Below, piece by piece: positions 25,970 through 35,341 of a DNA stretch of 64,000 bases (its first letter is position 1; every line of letters starts with the position of its first letter). Source of the DNA: an uncultured Lachnospiraceae bacterium. Lineage in GTDB: Bacteria; Bacillota; Clostridia; Lachnospirales; Lachnospiraceae. A program made the position numbers and the translations under genes. The DNA is taken from assembly GCA_947165025.1 (NCBI GenBank), contig CAMUYQ010000001.1, positions 62,001 to 126,000 on the forward strand, in the 5' to 3' direction. The notes beneath the pieces are model-generated. The model did no database searches and was not told the DNA's origin. It saw nothing but the letters and a program-made list of their open reading frames with translations.

Positions 25970-27370
25970 ATGCAGTGTAAAGTCTGTAACGCTTTTATTC
26001 CGGAAGGCTACATGTATTGTCCGGTGTGCGGCGAAGAGATCATCATCGTTTCCGATTTTGAGATCAAGCTCGAGGACAACATAGATGTGGCGGCCCTGTC
26101 AAAGACACAGGAGATCCCGGATCTTTCGAATATAGCTTTAAAGCGTGACATAACAAAAGAAATACATACGGACAGAGCGCAGAAATCCGACAGAACGGAT
26201 GCGAAAAAGCCCCTTATCGTCAACAAAAAATGGGCGATACTATTAGGCATACTCGTCGCCCTGTTCGTGACAGGATGCGTGATCGGCGGGATCGCGATCT
26301 CGAGGTATTTTTCCTATGAGCACCAGTTCAAAAAAGCGTCGGCGGAGTATGATAGCGGTGATTTTAAAGCCGCGATCAAGACCGCGAAGCATTTAACATC
26401 GCTGGGGAACGATGAAAAGGGCAAGATACTTCTGGCGGACAGTTATATCGCGGATCATAACTTCGATGCGGCGATAGCGGTACTCTACGATGCGCTCAAC
26501 GACTATCCCGATGACGTTACGCTTTATGACAGGATCGTTGACTGTTACAAGTCCGAGAACGACAGCAAGGGCATCAACGAACTGATAAACAACAGCAAGG
26601 ATTCGACGCTTGCATTGAGGTATTCGGATTACGTTTCGATAGCACCGACGTTCTCGCTTGAATCGGGAACATACATAGAACCCGATCCGATCAAGCTGTC
26701 GGCGCCGGGTGACGGACAGATATACTATACGGTTGACGGAACGCAGCCGACCGAGGATTCGTTCTCGTACATGGGTCCGATACCGCTTGAGACGGGCAAG
26801 AACGTAATATCCGCGATCTATATAAATGAAAAAGGTATCGTCAGCGATACAGTCACGAACACATATGAAGTTGAGCTCGATGTCCCTGATGCGCCTGAAC
26901 TTCTTGTGGAATCAGGGAATATTTCCAAGCCGCAGCTTATCGGAGTACTGGCGCCCGATGACAAAAAGGTTTACTACACGAGTGACGGATCAATGCCGAC
27001 GATCGATTCCAAGGAATACAGTGAACCATTCCTGATGCCTCTCGGAAAGAGCACGTACACGTTCGTGTGCGTCAACTCAAATGGGATGATGTCCGAACCG
27101 GTTGTCGCAAACTACAACCTCAATATGAGCGTAGCGGTTGCAAAGGATATGGCCGAATATGCGATCTCTTATCAGCTCATGAGCACCGGAGAGGTCACCC
27201 TCGGAAAATCATATAAGGCCGAATACGGCTTCTCGGATCAGGCACGGACGTATTACATAATCAGTGAATATAACGGGAATTCTTCGACAGGCAGAATGTT
27301 TGCCGTTGATATATTAAGCGGAGAGTTGTTCAGGTTTAGCAAGGAGGAGAAAAAATGTACAAGATTTTAA
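25970..27370 (+). CDS. Zinc-ribbon membrane protein with TPR-like region and two chitobiase C-terminal-type domains
   Basis: 466 residues, function unknown. The N-terminus is a zinc ribbon: CKVCNAFIPEGYMYCPVCGE (two CxxC pairs, residues 3-22). A linker and one membrane segment (about 85-110, ILLGILVALFVTGCVIGGIA) follow, putting the rest outside. Residues 118-205 look like TPR helices. Then come two repeats of the chitobiase/beta-hexosaminidase C-terminal-type domain, each with a Y-Y-T-x-DG signature (IYYTVDGTQPTED near 244; VYYTSDGSMPTIDS near 328), and a 75-residue tail. The 3' end overlaps nfnA by 16 bases. The design, a cytoplasmic zinc ribbon with an extracellular domain, suggests an envelope sensor or scaffold. 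That is inference. Confidence 0.75.
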   Translation: MQCKVCNAFIPEGYMYCPVCGEEIIIVSDFEIKLEDNIDVAALSKTQEIPDLSNIALKRDITKEIHTDRAQKSDRTDAKKPLIVNKKWAILLGILVALFVTGCVIGGIAISRYFSYEHQFKKASAEYDSGDFKAAIKTAKHLTSLGNDEKGKILLADSYIADHNFDAAIAVLYDALNDYPDDVTLYDRIVDCYKSENDSKGINELINNSKDSTLALRYSDYVSIAPTFSLESGTYIEPDPIKLSAPGDGQIYYTVDGTQPTEDSFSYMGPIPLETGKNVISAIYINEKGIVSDTVTNTYEVELDVPDAPELLVESGNISKPQLIGVLAPDDKKVYYTSDGSMPTIDSKEYSEPFLMPLGKSTYTFVCVNSNGMMSEPVVANYNLNMSVAVAKDMAEYAISYQLMSTGEVTLGKSYKAEYGFSDQARTYYIISEYNGNSSTGRMFAVDILSGELFRFSKEEKKCTRF

Positions 27371-28236
27371 AAGCATGCAACCTCGCTTCAAACATCTTCC
27401 TGATGGAAGTTGAAGCAAAGCGTGTGGCAGCTGCATGTGAGCCCGGACAGTTTGTCATCGTAAAGATGGATGAGAGAGGTGAGCGTATCCCGCTTACCAT
27501 TTGCGATTACAACAGAGAGGCCGGAACGATCACTATCGTTGTCCAGACTATCGGTGCATCAACAACAAGGATGCAGAAGCTTAAAGCAGGAGATTCATTT
27601 CGCGATTTTGTCGGACCTCTTGGTCAGCCTTCTGAATTTGTCAGCGAAGATATCGAGACTCTTAAGAAGAAAAAGATCCTCTTCGTCGGCGGCGGACTCG
27701 GAACTGCGCCTGTTTATCCTCAGGTCAAATGGCTCCATGAGCACGGTATCGATGCTGATGTCATCGTAGGTGCCAAGACAAAAGATCTTGTTATCCTTGA
27801 AGATGAGATGAAGGCTGTAGCCGGAAATCTGTATATAACGACCGATGACGGATCGTATCAGAGAAAAGGAATGGTTACAGAGGTCATCAAGGACCTTGTA
27901 GAGAACCGGGGAAATAAATACGATGTCTGCATCGCGATCGGTCCTATGATCATGATGAAATTTGTGTGCCTGCTCACAAAGGAGCTCGGAATACCCACTG
28001 TCGTATCGATGAACCCGATAATGGTCGATGGTACGGGAATGTGCGGTGCGTGCAGGCTTATAGTCGGTGATGAAGTCAAGTTCGCATGTGTGGACGGACC
28101 TGAATTTGACGGTCATTTAGTTGATTTTGACCAGGCAATGAAGCGCCAGAACCTGTACAAGACGGACGAAGGACGTGCAATGCTCCGTGAACAGGAAGGC
28201 GACACTCACCATGGAAATTGTGGGAATTGCAATTAG
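27355..28236 (+). CDS. nfnA: NADH-dependent ferredoxin:NADP oxidoreductase subunit A (NfnA)
   Basis: Small subunit of the electron-bifurcating transhydrogenase coupling NADH, NADPH and ferredoxin. 293 residues. An N-terminal FAD-binding beta barrel (RIPLTICDYNREAGTITIVV near residue 43) is followed by an NAD-binding fold with GGGLGTAPVYPQ near 112. A C-terminal iron-sulfur site shows GTGMCGACRLIVGDEVKFAC near 225-244. It ends in a His/Cys-rich tail (THHGNCGNCN). The ATG has AAGGAGG and lies inside the last codons of the zinc-ribbon gene. nfnB follows by 12 bases. Such pairs are often labelled sulfide dehydrogenase or dihydroorotate dehydrogenase electron-transfer subunit; the partner gene decides for Nfn. 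Confidence 0.88.
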   Translation: MYKILKACNLASNIFLMEVEAKRVAAACEPGQFVIVKMDERGERIPLTICDYNREAGTITIVVQTIGASTTRMQKLKAGDSFRDFVGPLGQPSEFVSEDIETLKKKKILFVGGGLGTAPVYPQVKWLHEHGIDADVIVGAKTKDLVILEDEMKAVAGNLYITTDDGSYQRKGMVTEVIKDLVENRGNKYDVCIAIGPMIMMKFVCLLTKELGIPTVVSMNPIMVDGTGMCGACRLIVGDEVKFACVDGPEFDGHLVDFDQAMKRQNLYKTDEGRAMLREQEGDTHHGNCGNCN

Positions 28237-28248
28237 GAGGGAAGAAAA

Positions 28249-29634
28249 ATGGACGTTTTAAAGAAAGTACCTGTCAGAGAACAGGATCCCAAAGTACGCG
28301 CCACCAATTTCGATGAAGTGTGCCTTGGATATAACAAAGAAGAAGCAGTTGAAGAAGCAGGAAGATGTCTCGGATGCCAGAATGCACAGTGTGTAAAGGC
28401 TTGTCCCGTGTCTATCGATATTCCCGGATTCATCAAGGAGGTCAAGGAAGGAAACTTTGAGGAGGCCGGTTACGTTATAGGAAAGTCCTCAGCTCTTCCG
28501 GCTGTCTGCGGAAGAGTCTGCCCTCAGGAGACACAGTGTGAAGGCAAATGTATCCGCGGTATCAAGGGAGAACCTGTATCGATCGGTAAGCTTGAAAGAT
28601 TTGTTGCAGATTATGCAAGGCAGAACGGCATCAAGCCGAAGAAGCCCGAGAGCACGAACGGTCGCAAGGTTGCCGTTATCGGATCGGGCCCTGCAGGCCT
28701 TACGTGTGCCGGAGACCTTGCAAAGATGGGATATGACGTTACGATCTTTGAGGCTCTTCATGAGCCCGGCGGGGTGCTTGTTTACGGTATTCCCGAATTC
28801 CGTCTTCCAAAAGATGATGTTGTTAAGCCCGAGATCGAAAACGTAAGATCACTCGGCGTTAAGATTGAGACAAACGTTGTCATCGGTAAGAGTGTTACCA
28901 TCGATGACCTTATGGAAAAGGAAGGATTCGAAGCAGTGTTCATCGGCTCGGGCGCAGGACTTCCGAAGTTCATGGGAATACCCGGTGAGACGGCAAGCGG
29001 TGTGTTCTCTGCAAACGAATACCTTACAAGAAGCAACCTGATGAAGGCTTTCAGGGATGATTACGATACACCGATCCGCCCCGGTAAGAAAGTTGCTGTT
29101 GTCGGCGGCGGTAACGTTGCAATGGACGCTGCAAGGACTGCACTTCGTCTCGGAGCAGAAGTATATATCGTATACCGTCGTTCGGAAGAAGAGCTTCCGG
29201 CCAGAGTTGAGGAAGTTCATCATGCGAAGGAAGAAGGCATCATCTTCAACCTTCTCACCAACCCGACAGAGATCCTTGTTGACGAGAACGGCTGGGTTAA
29301 AGGAATGAAGTGTATCAGGATGGAACTCGGTGAGCCTGATGAATCCGGGAGACGCTCTCCGAAGGAGATCCCGGGATCCGAGTTCGTTCTTGACGTAGAT
29401 ACAGTCATCATGTCCCTCGGAACAAGCCCGAACCCTCTTATCAGTTCGACAACTGCCGGACTTGATACGAATAAGAGAAAATGTATCGTTGCCGAGGAAG
29501 AAAACGGTGCAACGAGCAAGCCCGGAGTATTTGCCGGCGGTGATGCCGTAACTGGTGCAGCAACTGTTATCCTTGCAATGGGTGCAGGTAAGACTGCCGC
29601 AAAGGGAATAGACGAATATCTTAAGAACAAATAA
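28249..29634 (+). CDS. nfnB: NADH-dependent ferredoxin:NADP oxidoreductase subunit B (NfnB), GltD-like
   Basis: Large subunit of the Nfn bifurcating complex, 461 residues. The N-terminal part carries two [4Fe-4S] cluster regions: CLGCQNAQCVKACPVS near residue 37 and CGRVCPQETQCEGKC near 86. An FAD Rossmann motif VIGSGPAGLTCAGDLAKMG is near 143 and a second nucleotide motif VVGGGNVAMDAARTALRLG near 284 binds NADPH. Sequences of this type are often annotated as the small subunit of glutamate synthase. Adjacency to nfnA and absence of a large glutamate synthase subunit favour Nfn. AGGAGG precedes the ATG. Confidence 0.9.
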   Translation: MDVLKKVPVREQDPKVRATNFDEVCLGYNKEEAVEEAGRCLGCQNAQCVKACPVSIDIPGFIKEVKEGNFEEAGYVIGKSSALPAVCGRVCPQETQCEGKCIRGIKGEPVSIGKLERFVADYARQNGIKPKKPESTNGRKVAVIGSGPAGLTCAGDLAKMGYDVTIFEALHEPGGVLVYGIPEFRLPKDDVVKPEIENVRSLGVKIETNVVIGKSVTIDDLMEKEGFEAVFIGSGAGLPKFMGIPGETASGVFSANEYLTRSNLMKAFRDDYDTPIRPGKKVAVVGGGNVAMDAARTALRLGAEVYIVYRRSEEELPARVEEVHHAKEEGIIFNLLTNPTEILVDENGWVKGMKCIRMELGEPDESGRRSPKEIPGSEFVLDVDTVIMSLGTSPNPLISSTTAGLDTNKRKCIVAEEENGATSKPGVFAGGDAVTGAATVILAMGAGKTAAKGIDEYLKNK

Positions 29635-29655
29635 CTGATCAAAACGGTGAATGCT

Positions 29656-30960
29656 ATGTTAATGGTAGACCTTATCAGAAAAAAACGCGACGGACAGAAG
29701 CTGTCGAAGGAAGAGATCGATTTTTTCATTAACGGATATGTAAAAGGAGAGATACCCGATTATCAGGTGTCTGCTCTTATGATGGCTATTTTCTTCAAAG
29801 GCATGGACGATGAAGAGACAGGACAGCTTACGCAGGCAATGCTCCATTCGGGAGAAGTGCTCGATCTGTCCGCGATCAAAGGTTTTAAGGTTGATAAGCA
29901 CTCAACAGGCGGTGTCGGCGACAAGACATCACTCGTTCTCGCGCCTATGGTCGCAAGCCTCGGCGTTCCCGTTGCAAAGATGAGCGGAAGAGGTCTCGGT
30001 CATACGGGCGGGACTATCGACAAGCTTGAAAGCTTTCCGGGCTTTTCTACCGCGATCACAAACGAGCAGTTCATTCATAATGTAAACACTGTCGGCATTT
30101 CGATCATGGGACAGACAAAGGATCTGGCGCCTGCGGACAAGCTTCTGTATGCACTGCGTGATGTCACCGCAACGGTAGACAACATGTCCCTTATCGCAAG
30201 TTCCATCATGAGCAAGAAGCTCGCTGCCGGAGCGGACGGTATCGTTCTGGATGTAAAATCGGGAAGCGGGGCATTCATGAAGAATGATAAAGATGCTTTC
30301 GAGCTTGCGGAAAAGATGGTCGCTATCGGAAAGCATGCCGGGGTTAAGACAATGGCTGTAGTATCAGATATGGACCAGCCTCTCGGACGTGCTGTCGGAA
30401 ACGCGATGGAGGTTAAGGAGGCAATCGATACTCTAAACGGTAAAGGCCCCGAAGATCTGAGAGAACTCTGTCTTACTCTCGGAAGCCATATGGTAACGTT
30501 TGCAGGTAAGGCTTCCTCTACTGAAGAAGCCCGAAAGATGCTCGAAGAGAACCTTTCAAATAACAAAGCACTCGATAAGCTTGCCGATTTCATAGGAGCA
30601 CAGGGTGGAAAAAGAGAGGATGTATATGATCCTTCAAATCTTCCCAAGGCTTCAAAAACACTTGAGTTTACAGCTGACAAGGACTGCTATGTATCATCGA
30701 TCATGAGTGAGGAAGTGGGCATATCAAGCCTTCTTCTCGGAGGCGGCAGAAGATCGAAAGAGGATATCATCGACCTGTCTGTAGGAATATACCTGTCAAA
30801 GAAGGTTGGCGAGAAATGCTCAAAAGGAGAGACTGTAGCAACTCTTTACGGAAACGATGACGCAAAGCTGTCGGACGCATTGGAGCGTCTTAAGGGAGCA
30901 TACACATTCTCTGATCAGGAAGTTTCGAAGAACAGGCTCATTAAAGGTATAGTTGAGTAA
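29656..30960 (+). CDS. pdp: Pyrimidine-nucleoside (thymidine) phosphorylase
   Basis: Reversible phosphorolysis of uridine, deoxyuridine or thymidine to base and (deoxy)ribose 1-phosphate, for nucleoside salvage. About 434 residues. The signature KMSGRGLGHTGGTIDKLES (about residue 114) and the phosphate-binding KHSTGGVGDKTSLVLAP (about 82) are intact. Starts at GTG 29647, ATG 29656 or ATG 29662 are possible; no strong ribosome site decides. ATG 29656 (MLMVDLIRKKRDG) best fits the family. The stop overlaps the phoH start (TAATG). The distinction between the pdp and deoA substrate range cannot be made by eye. Confidence 0.92.
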   Translation: MLMVDLIRKKRDGQKLSKEEIDFFINGYVKGEIPDYQVSALMMAIFFKGMDDEETGQLTQAMLHSGEVLDLSAIKGFKVDKHSTGGVGDKTSLVLAPMVASLGVPVAKMSGRGLGHTGGTIDKLESFPGFSTAITNEQFIHNVNTVGISIMGQTKDLAPADKLLYALRDVTATVDNMSLIASSIMSKKLAAGADGIVLDVKSGSGAFMKNDKDAFELAEKMVAIGKHAGVKTMAVVSDMDQPLGRAVGNAMEVKEAIDTLNGKGPEDLRELCLTLGSHMVTFAGKASSTEEARKMLEENLSNNKALDKLADFIGAQGGKREDVYDPSNLPKASKTLEFTADKDCYVSSIMSEEVGISSLLLGGGRRSKEDIIDLSVGIYLSKKVGEKCSKGETVATLYGNDDAKLSDALERLKGAYTFSDQEVSKNRLIKGIVE

Positions 30961-31925
30961 TGGATGTTTTTTGCATGGATGAACAGAGCCTTAAGAACAT
31001 ATTTGGGCCGTTTGATTCACATCTTAAGATCATAGAGGAAGCGTTTAATACAACAGTCGTTGAGCGTAACGGTAACATCAAGATCATAGGTGATACCGAT
31101 GCGATAAGACGAACCGAGAGTGTTCTTGACGAACTTTATGAACTGTCCAAAAGAGGAAATAATATAACCGAACAGCAGGTAAGATACTCCGTGGAAATGC
31201 AGAACGAAAACATAAAAGATTCCCTTCTTGAGGCAGACGACATGATGATCTGCCATACGATGAACGGAAAGCCGGTAAAGCCGAAGACTCTGGGACAGAA
31301 GGCATATGTTGATGCGATTAAAAAGAACATGATCGTATTCGGACTCGGACCAGCCGGAACGGGAAAGACATATCTTGCGATGGCCATGGCGATAACCGCG
31401 TTCAAAAAGGAAGAGGTCGGAAGGATCATCCTTACACGTCCCGCGATAGAAGCCGGTGAAAAGCTCGGATTCCTTCCCGGAGATCTTCAGAGCAAGATCG
31501 ATCCGTATCTTCGTCCGCTCTATGATGCACTTTATCAGATAATGGGAGCAGAGAGCTTTCAGAAGAACATGGAAAAGGGCCTTATAGAGGTGGCGCCTCT
31601 TGCATATATGCGCGGAAGAACTCTTGATAATGCTTATATCATCCTTGATGAGGCACAGAATACCACGCCTGCACAGATGAAGATGTTCTTAACGCGTATC
31701 GGTTTCGGATCAAAGGTAGTCATAACCGGTGACCGTACCCAGAAGGATCTGGCGCTAGGCGCAGTATCGGGTCTTGATGTTGCGGTTAAGGTTCTCTCAA
31801 ATCTTGAGGATATCGCATTCTGCAATCTTACGAGCCGTGATGTTGTAAGGCATCCTCTCGTTCAGAAGATAGTAAAGGCTTATGAAGTATACGAAGCCAA
31901 GAGCGGAAAGAAGAAATCAAAATGA
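30960..31925 (+). CDS. phoH: PhoH family ATPase (PhoH-like)
   Basis: 321 residues. An N-terminal KH-like RNA-binding region (about residues 15-60, IKIIGDTDAIRRTESVLDEL) precedes the ATPase with Walker A GLGPAGTGKTYLAMAMA near residue 125, RPAIEAGEKLGFLPGD near 160 and Walker B AYIILDEAQNTTPAQM near 223. PhoH-like proteins pair with YbeY in most bacteria and are thought to act in RNA or ribosome metabolism; the exact reaction is unsettled. It overlaps ybeY as ATGA. era and dgkA, which often follow, are absent here. Confidence 0.94.
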   Translation: MDVFCMDEQSLKNIFGPFDSHLKIIEEAFNTTVVERNGNIKIIGDTDAIRRTESVLDELYELSKRGNNITEQQVRYSVEMQNENIKDSLLEADDMMICHTMNGKPVKPKTLGQKAYVDAIKKNMIVFGLGPAGTGKTYLAMAMAITAFKKEEVGRIILTRPAIEAGEKLGFLPGDLQSKIDPYLRPLYDALYQIMGAESFQKNMEKGLIEVAPLAYMRGRTLDNAYIILDEAQNTTPAQMKMFLTRIGFGSKVVITGDRTQKDLALGAVSGLDVAVKVLSNLEDIAFCNLTSRDVVRHPLVQKIVKAYEVYEAKSGKKKSK

Positions 31926-32437
31926 CATGTCTGTTTGACACAGAAGTTGATATCACGTGGGATTTTGACTGCGTTAAGCTTTACGAAAGCTGCGTTGAGG
32001 CTGTACTCTCGGCCGAGAACTGTCCATATGAAGTCTCCGTATCCCTTCTTGTTACTGATGATGAAGAGATAAAAGAGATCAATTTCGAGAACAGGAATAT
32101 TCTTGCCGCAACTGATGTTCTCAGTTTTCCGATGCTTGAGTATGAGCAGCCGTCTGATTTTTCGAAGGTCGAAGAGCACGGTGATGATTTTGATCCCGAA
32201 ACGGGAGAACTTATGCTTGGAGATATCGTGATCTCGGCTGACCGGGCTGCGGCACAGGCTCATGAATACGGACATGACATTCAGCGTGAATTCGCTTTTC
32301 TTATCGTGCACAGTATGCTTCATCTGTGCGGATACGATCATATTGAAGAAGCAGACCGTTTATTGATGGAAGAAAGGCAGAAGATCATAATGGAATCTCT
32401 TTCCGGTGATTTTCCGAAGCTCATTGTAAATGACTGA
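31922..32437 (+). CDS. ybeY: Endoribonuclease / rRNA maturation factor YbeY
   Basis: Zinc-dependent endoribonuclease involved in 16S rRNA 3'-end maturation and ribosome quality control. 171 residues. The metal motif HSMLHLCGYDH (HxxxHxxxxxH) lies near residues 124-134 and the conserved ATDVLSFPMLE near 63. GDIVISADRAAAQAHEYGHD near 101 is also typical. The ATG overlaps the phoH stop and the 3' end overlaps the next gene by eight bases, so the three are translationally linked. Confidence 0.95.
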   Translation: MTCLFDTEVDITWDFDCVKLYESCVEAVLSAENCPYEVSVSLLVTDDEEIKEINFENRNILAATDVLSFPMLEYEQPSDFSKVEEHGDDFDPETGELMLGDIVISADRAAAQAHEYGHDIQREFAFLIVHSMLHLCGYDHIEEADRLLMEERQKIIMESLSGDFPKLIVND

Positions 32438-34076
32438 CCATAATCCGCAGAATTCCAATTTCATAGTGCAGGGCGGAATACTGGCCGTTGCGGGGATCAT
32501 AAGCAGGATCATCGGTTTCGTTTACAGGATCCCGCTCCAGAATACGATCGGGGACGCCGGAATGGGTTATTATTCCGCAGCTTTCCAGATCTACTCGATC
32601 ATGCTCATCATATCTTCATACAGTCTTCCGGTAGCTGTTTCAAAGCTTGTTGCGGCAAGAGCCGCAAAAGGGCAGTACAGGAATGCGAGACGGTTTTTCC
32701 ACGGTGCACTTCTCTTTGCGATACTTACAGGCGGCGCAACGTGTCTGATCGCGCTGTTCGGTGCTGACAAACTTGCCGGAAACATCATGAGTATGCCCAA
32801 GTCAGCGATCGCACTTCGTATGCTTGCACCTACGCTTCTGATCGTTGCGGTGATGGGCGTTATACGCGGTTATTTCCAGGGCCTCGGAACAATGGTTCCC
32901 ACAGCTTTTTCACAGCTTATAGAACAGATAGTAAATGCCGTTATCTCTGTAGTTGCCGGTGTTTATCTGTTTGAATACGGCGGAAAGGTTGCCGCACTTT
33001 TAAGAGATGATGCTTATCAGAGTGCATGGGGTGCTGCCGGCGGAACGCTCGGAACAGGTGCAGGTGCTCTTGCCGGACTTATCGTTCTTCTCATAATGTT
33101 CCTTGTCCATAAACGCCGGATGAAGAAGAACATTGTAAGGGACAATGCAAAATACGTCGATTCGTACGGTAAGATATTCTCTGTGATCATAGTGACCGTG
33201 CTTCCTGTCATACTCAGCACGACGATCTATAATATCAGCGACACGATAGATCAGGGCCTCTTTAACTACGTCATGGATACAAAAGGCTATACGGCCATAA
33301 AGGCTGAGTACTGGGGTATCTATTCCGGTAAATACAGGGTTCTCACAAACGTTCCGATAGCGCTCGCCAATGCGCTGTGTTCGTCAATGATGCCAAGCCT
33401 TGCAGCTTGTATGGAAAACGGCGAGAGAAAACTTGCCAGACATAAAGTTGCCATCGGCACAAGATTTGTAATGATGATCTCCATTCCGTGTGCGGTGGGC
33501 CTTGCGATCCTCGGTCGTCCGCTCATCAGCCTTATGTTCACGGGCGAGGTGGATATCCCCGCAGTGCTTCTAAGAATGGGTTCTGCCTCAGTTATTTTCT
33601 ATTCGCTTTCTACTCTTTCAAACGGTGTTCTCCAGGGTATCGACAAAATGAAGGTGCCTGTAAGGAATGCTGCGATAGCACTCGTTCTTCATATCGGTAT
33701 ACTGTATCTGACGATCGGAGTGCTTGACTGGAAGCTGTACGGAGTAGTCGTATCATGTATGGCATTCGGTCTTTTGATGTGTATCCTCAACTGGATTTCG
33801 ATTGCGAAATATCTGAATTATCATCAGGAGGTCAGAAGGACTTTTGTGATCCCGCTTATTTCATCAATTGTTATGGGCGGTGTCGTCTGGCTCCTCTATT
33901 TCATTCTGGCCAAATCTTCAACTGAACTTGTCAGCGTTCTTATCTCTTCATGTGTCGGAGTGTTTGTCTATTTTGTTGTCCTTCTTCTTCTCCGAGGCGT
34001 AAGAGAGAGCGAGCTTAAGAGCCTGCCCGGAGGCAGAGTTATCGTAGCGATAGCTAAGCTCTTCAGACTTCTGTAA
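32430..34076 (+). CDS. Polysaccharide biosynthesis/flippase family protein (SpoVB/MurJ-like, MOP superfamily)
   Basis: Large membrane protein (548 residues) with about 14 hydrophobic segments. The N-terminus FIVQGGILAVAGIISRIIGFVYRIPL is split here as GGILAVAGIISRIIG and VYRIPL, typical of the SpoVB group of the MOP superfamily that flips lipid-linked wall precursors. The region RGYFQGLGTMVPTAFSQLIEQ near 150 and NGVLQGIDKMKVPVRNAA near 395 are characteristic. A lipid II flippase role (MurJ/SpoVB) is plausible; export of another polysaccharide carrier is the alternative. The start overlaps ybeY and has no strong ribosome site, implying coupling. Confidence 0.85.
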   Translation: MTDHNPQNSNFIVQGGILAVAGIISRIIGFVYRIPLQNTIGDAGMGYYSAAFQIYSIMLIISSYSLPVAVSKLVAARAAKGQYRNARRFFHGALLFAILTGGATCLIALFGADKLAGNIMSMPKSAIALRMLAPTLLIVAVMGVIRGYFQGLGTMVPTAFSQLIEQIVNAVISVVAGVYLFEYGGKVAALLRDDAYQSAWGAAGGTLGTGAGALAGLIVLLIMFLVHKRRMKKNIVRDNAKYVDSYGKIFSVIIVTVLPVILSTTIYNISDTIDQGLFNYVMDTKGYTAIKAEYWGIYSGKYRVLTNVPIALANALCSSMMPSLAACMENGERKLARHKVAIGTRFVMMISIPCAVGLAILGRPLISLMFTGEVDIPAVLLRMGSASVIFYSLSTLSNGVLQGIDKMKVPVRNAAIALVLHIGILYLTIGVLDWKLYGVVVSCMAFGLLMCILNWISIAKYLNYHQEVRRTFVIPLISSIVMGGVVWLLYFILAKSSTELVSVLISSCVGVFVYFVVLLLLRGVRESELKSLPGGRVIVAIAKLFRLL

Positions 34077-34087
34077 GGAGATAATCC

Positions 34088-35341
34088 ATGAACATTGCGA
34101 TCATAGGTGGCGGAGCATCGGGAATGACGGCAGCGATAGCGGCGGCAGACTGTGGCGCCTCTGTTACAGTGTTTGAACATATGCCCAGGATCGGCAGAAA
34201 GCTCATTCTTACCGGAAGCGGAAAGTGCAACATTTCAAATGTTGATATGAATATATCCCATTTTCACGGTAATGACATCAAGGCAATCCAGTCGGTTCTT
34301 AATAAATGTCCGCAGTCTGATACGCTGACATTTTATAATAAGCTCGGCCTTTACACAAAGGAGCGCAAAGGCGGTATATATCCGTACTGCGAGCAGTCGT
34401 ATGCGGTGGTTGACATCCTGCGTTTTGCTATAAGGGACCGTAACATCGATCTTCATACGGACTGTGACATCAGAAAGATCGAAAGGGTCAGGGCAACGGA
34501 TGACAGGACTGTTGAAGATAAGTTTGTCATTACTACATCTTCGAAAAAACTGACTTTTGACAGGGTGATCCTTTGCTGCGGATCGAATGCGAACCGAAAT
34601 ACCGGATCTGACGGAAGCGGATACGAACTTGCAAAAAGCTTCGGACATAAGCTTGTTAAGCCGCTTCCCGCGCTTACATATTTGACATGTGAGGAGGATT
34701 TCTATCCCTCGATCGCAGGGATCAGGACAAAGGCAGTTGTCAGCCTCTTTACAAAGCCTTCAAAGGATGCTTCGTATGACTATGTCGGAATGGAAGAAGG
34801 TGAGCTGCAGCTTACAAAGACCGGTATATCGGGTGTATGTGTCTTCAATCTCTCACATATAGCGGTAAGAGCACTTGATGAGAATTTACAGGTCAAAGTT
34901 GAGATCGATCTTCTCCCGGATATCACAAAAGAAGAACTTCCGGACTTTATGGAGAAGAGGATATCGGATATACCTGAAAGACCGCTTGAAGAACTGTTCA
35001 TAGGAGTTCTTGCAAAGCAGCTCGGTATACTGATCATAAAAAGATGCTCACTCAGTCTGAAGGACAGGTGTGACAGTCTGTCTGAGGAGCAGATCGAAAG
35101 TATCTGTAAGATGGTAAAGCGTTTTGATACTATAGTTACCGGCTCGGGAGATACCGAAGCATCGCAGGTCATCCAGGGCGGCGTGAAGATGTCCGAACTT
35201 AAGGAAAACCTTGAGAGCAGGCTTGTATCGGGGCTGTTCTTTGCAGGGGAGATACTCGACGTTCACGGAGACTGTGGCGGATACAATCTTCAGTGGGCAG
35301 CAAGTTCAGGTCTTCTGGCGGGCCGGGAGGCAGCAAAGTGA
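34088..35341 (+). CDS. NAD(P)/FAD-dependent oxidoreductase, HI0933/BaiN family
   Basis: 417-residue flavoprotein. The N-terminal dinucleotide motif IAIIGGGASGMTAAIAAADCG binds FAD; the family motif PRIGRKLILTGSGKCNISN follows near residue 37, and the C-terminal GLFFAGEILDVHGDCGGYNL near 382 closes the FAD site. Family members are widespread in gut clostridia; one (BaiN) has been linked to bile-acid reduction, but most have no known substrate, so no function is given here. AAGGAG precedes the ATG. It overlaps the next flavoprotein gene, suggesting the two may work together. Confidence 0.85.
   Translation: MNIAIIGGGASGMTAAIAAADCGASVTVFEHMPRIGRKLILTGSGKCNISNVDMNISHFHGNDIKAIQSVLNKCPQSDTLTFYNKLGLYTKERKGGIYPYCEQSYAVVDILRFAIRDRNIDLHTDCDIRKIERVRATDDRTVEDKFVITTSSKKLTFDRVILCCGSNANRNTGSDGSGYELAKSFGHKLVKPLPALTYLTCEEDFYPSIAGIRTKAVVSLFTKPSKDASYDYVGMEEGELQLTKTGISGVCVFNLSHIAVRALDENLQVKVEIDLLPDITKEELPDFMEKRISDIPERPLEELFIGVLAKQLGILIIKRCSLSLKDRCDSLSEEQIESICKMVKRFDTIVTGSGDTEASQVIQGGVKMSELKENLESRLVSGLFFAGEILDVHGDCGGYNLQWAASSGLLAGREAAK

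Noticed and set aside
28249-29634. Glutamate synthase small subunit (gltD)
   Set aside because: The sequence type fits, but there is no large subunit, and nfnA directly upstream makes NfnB the better reading.
30075-30680. Long minus-strand open frame opposite the pyrimidine phosphorylase gene
   Set aside because: It lies wholly inside a clear enzyme gene and has Ser/Ala/Pro-rich shadow composition. The same holds for the minus-strand frames at 21814-22281, 27595-28116, 29220-29729, 37354-37815 and 62317-63075.
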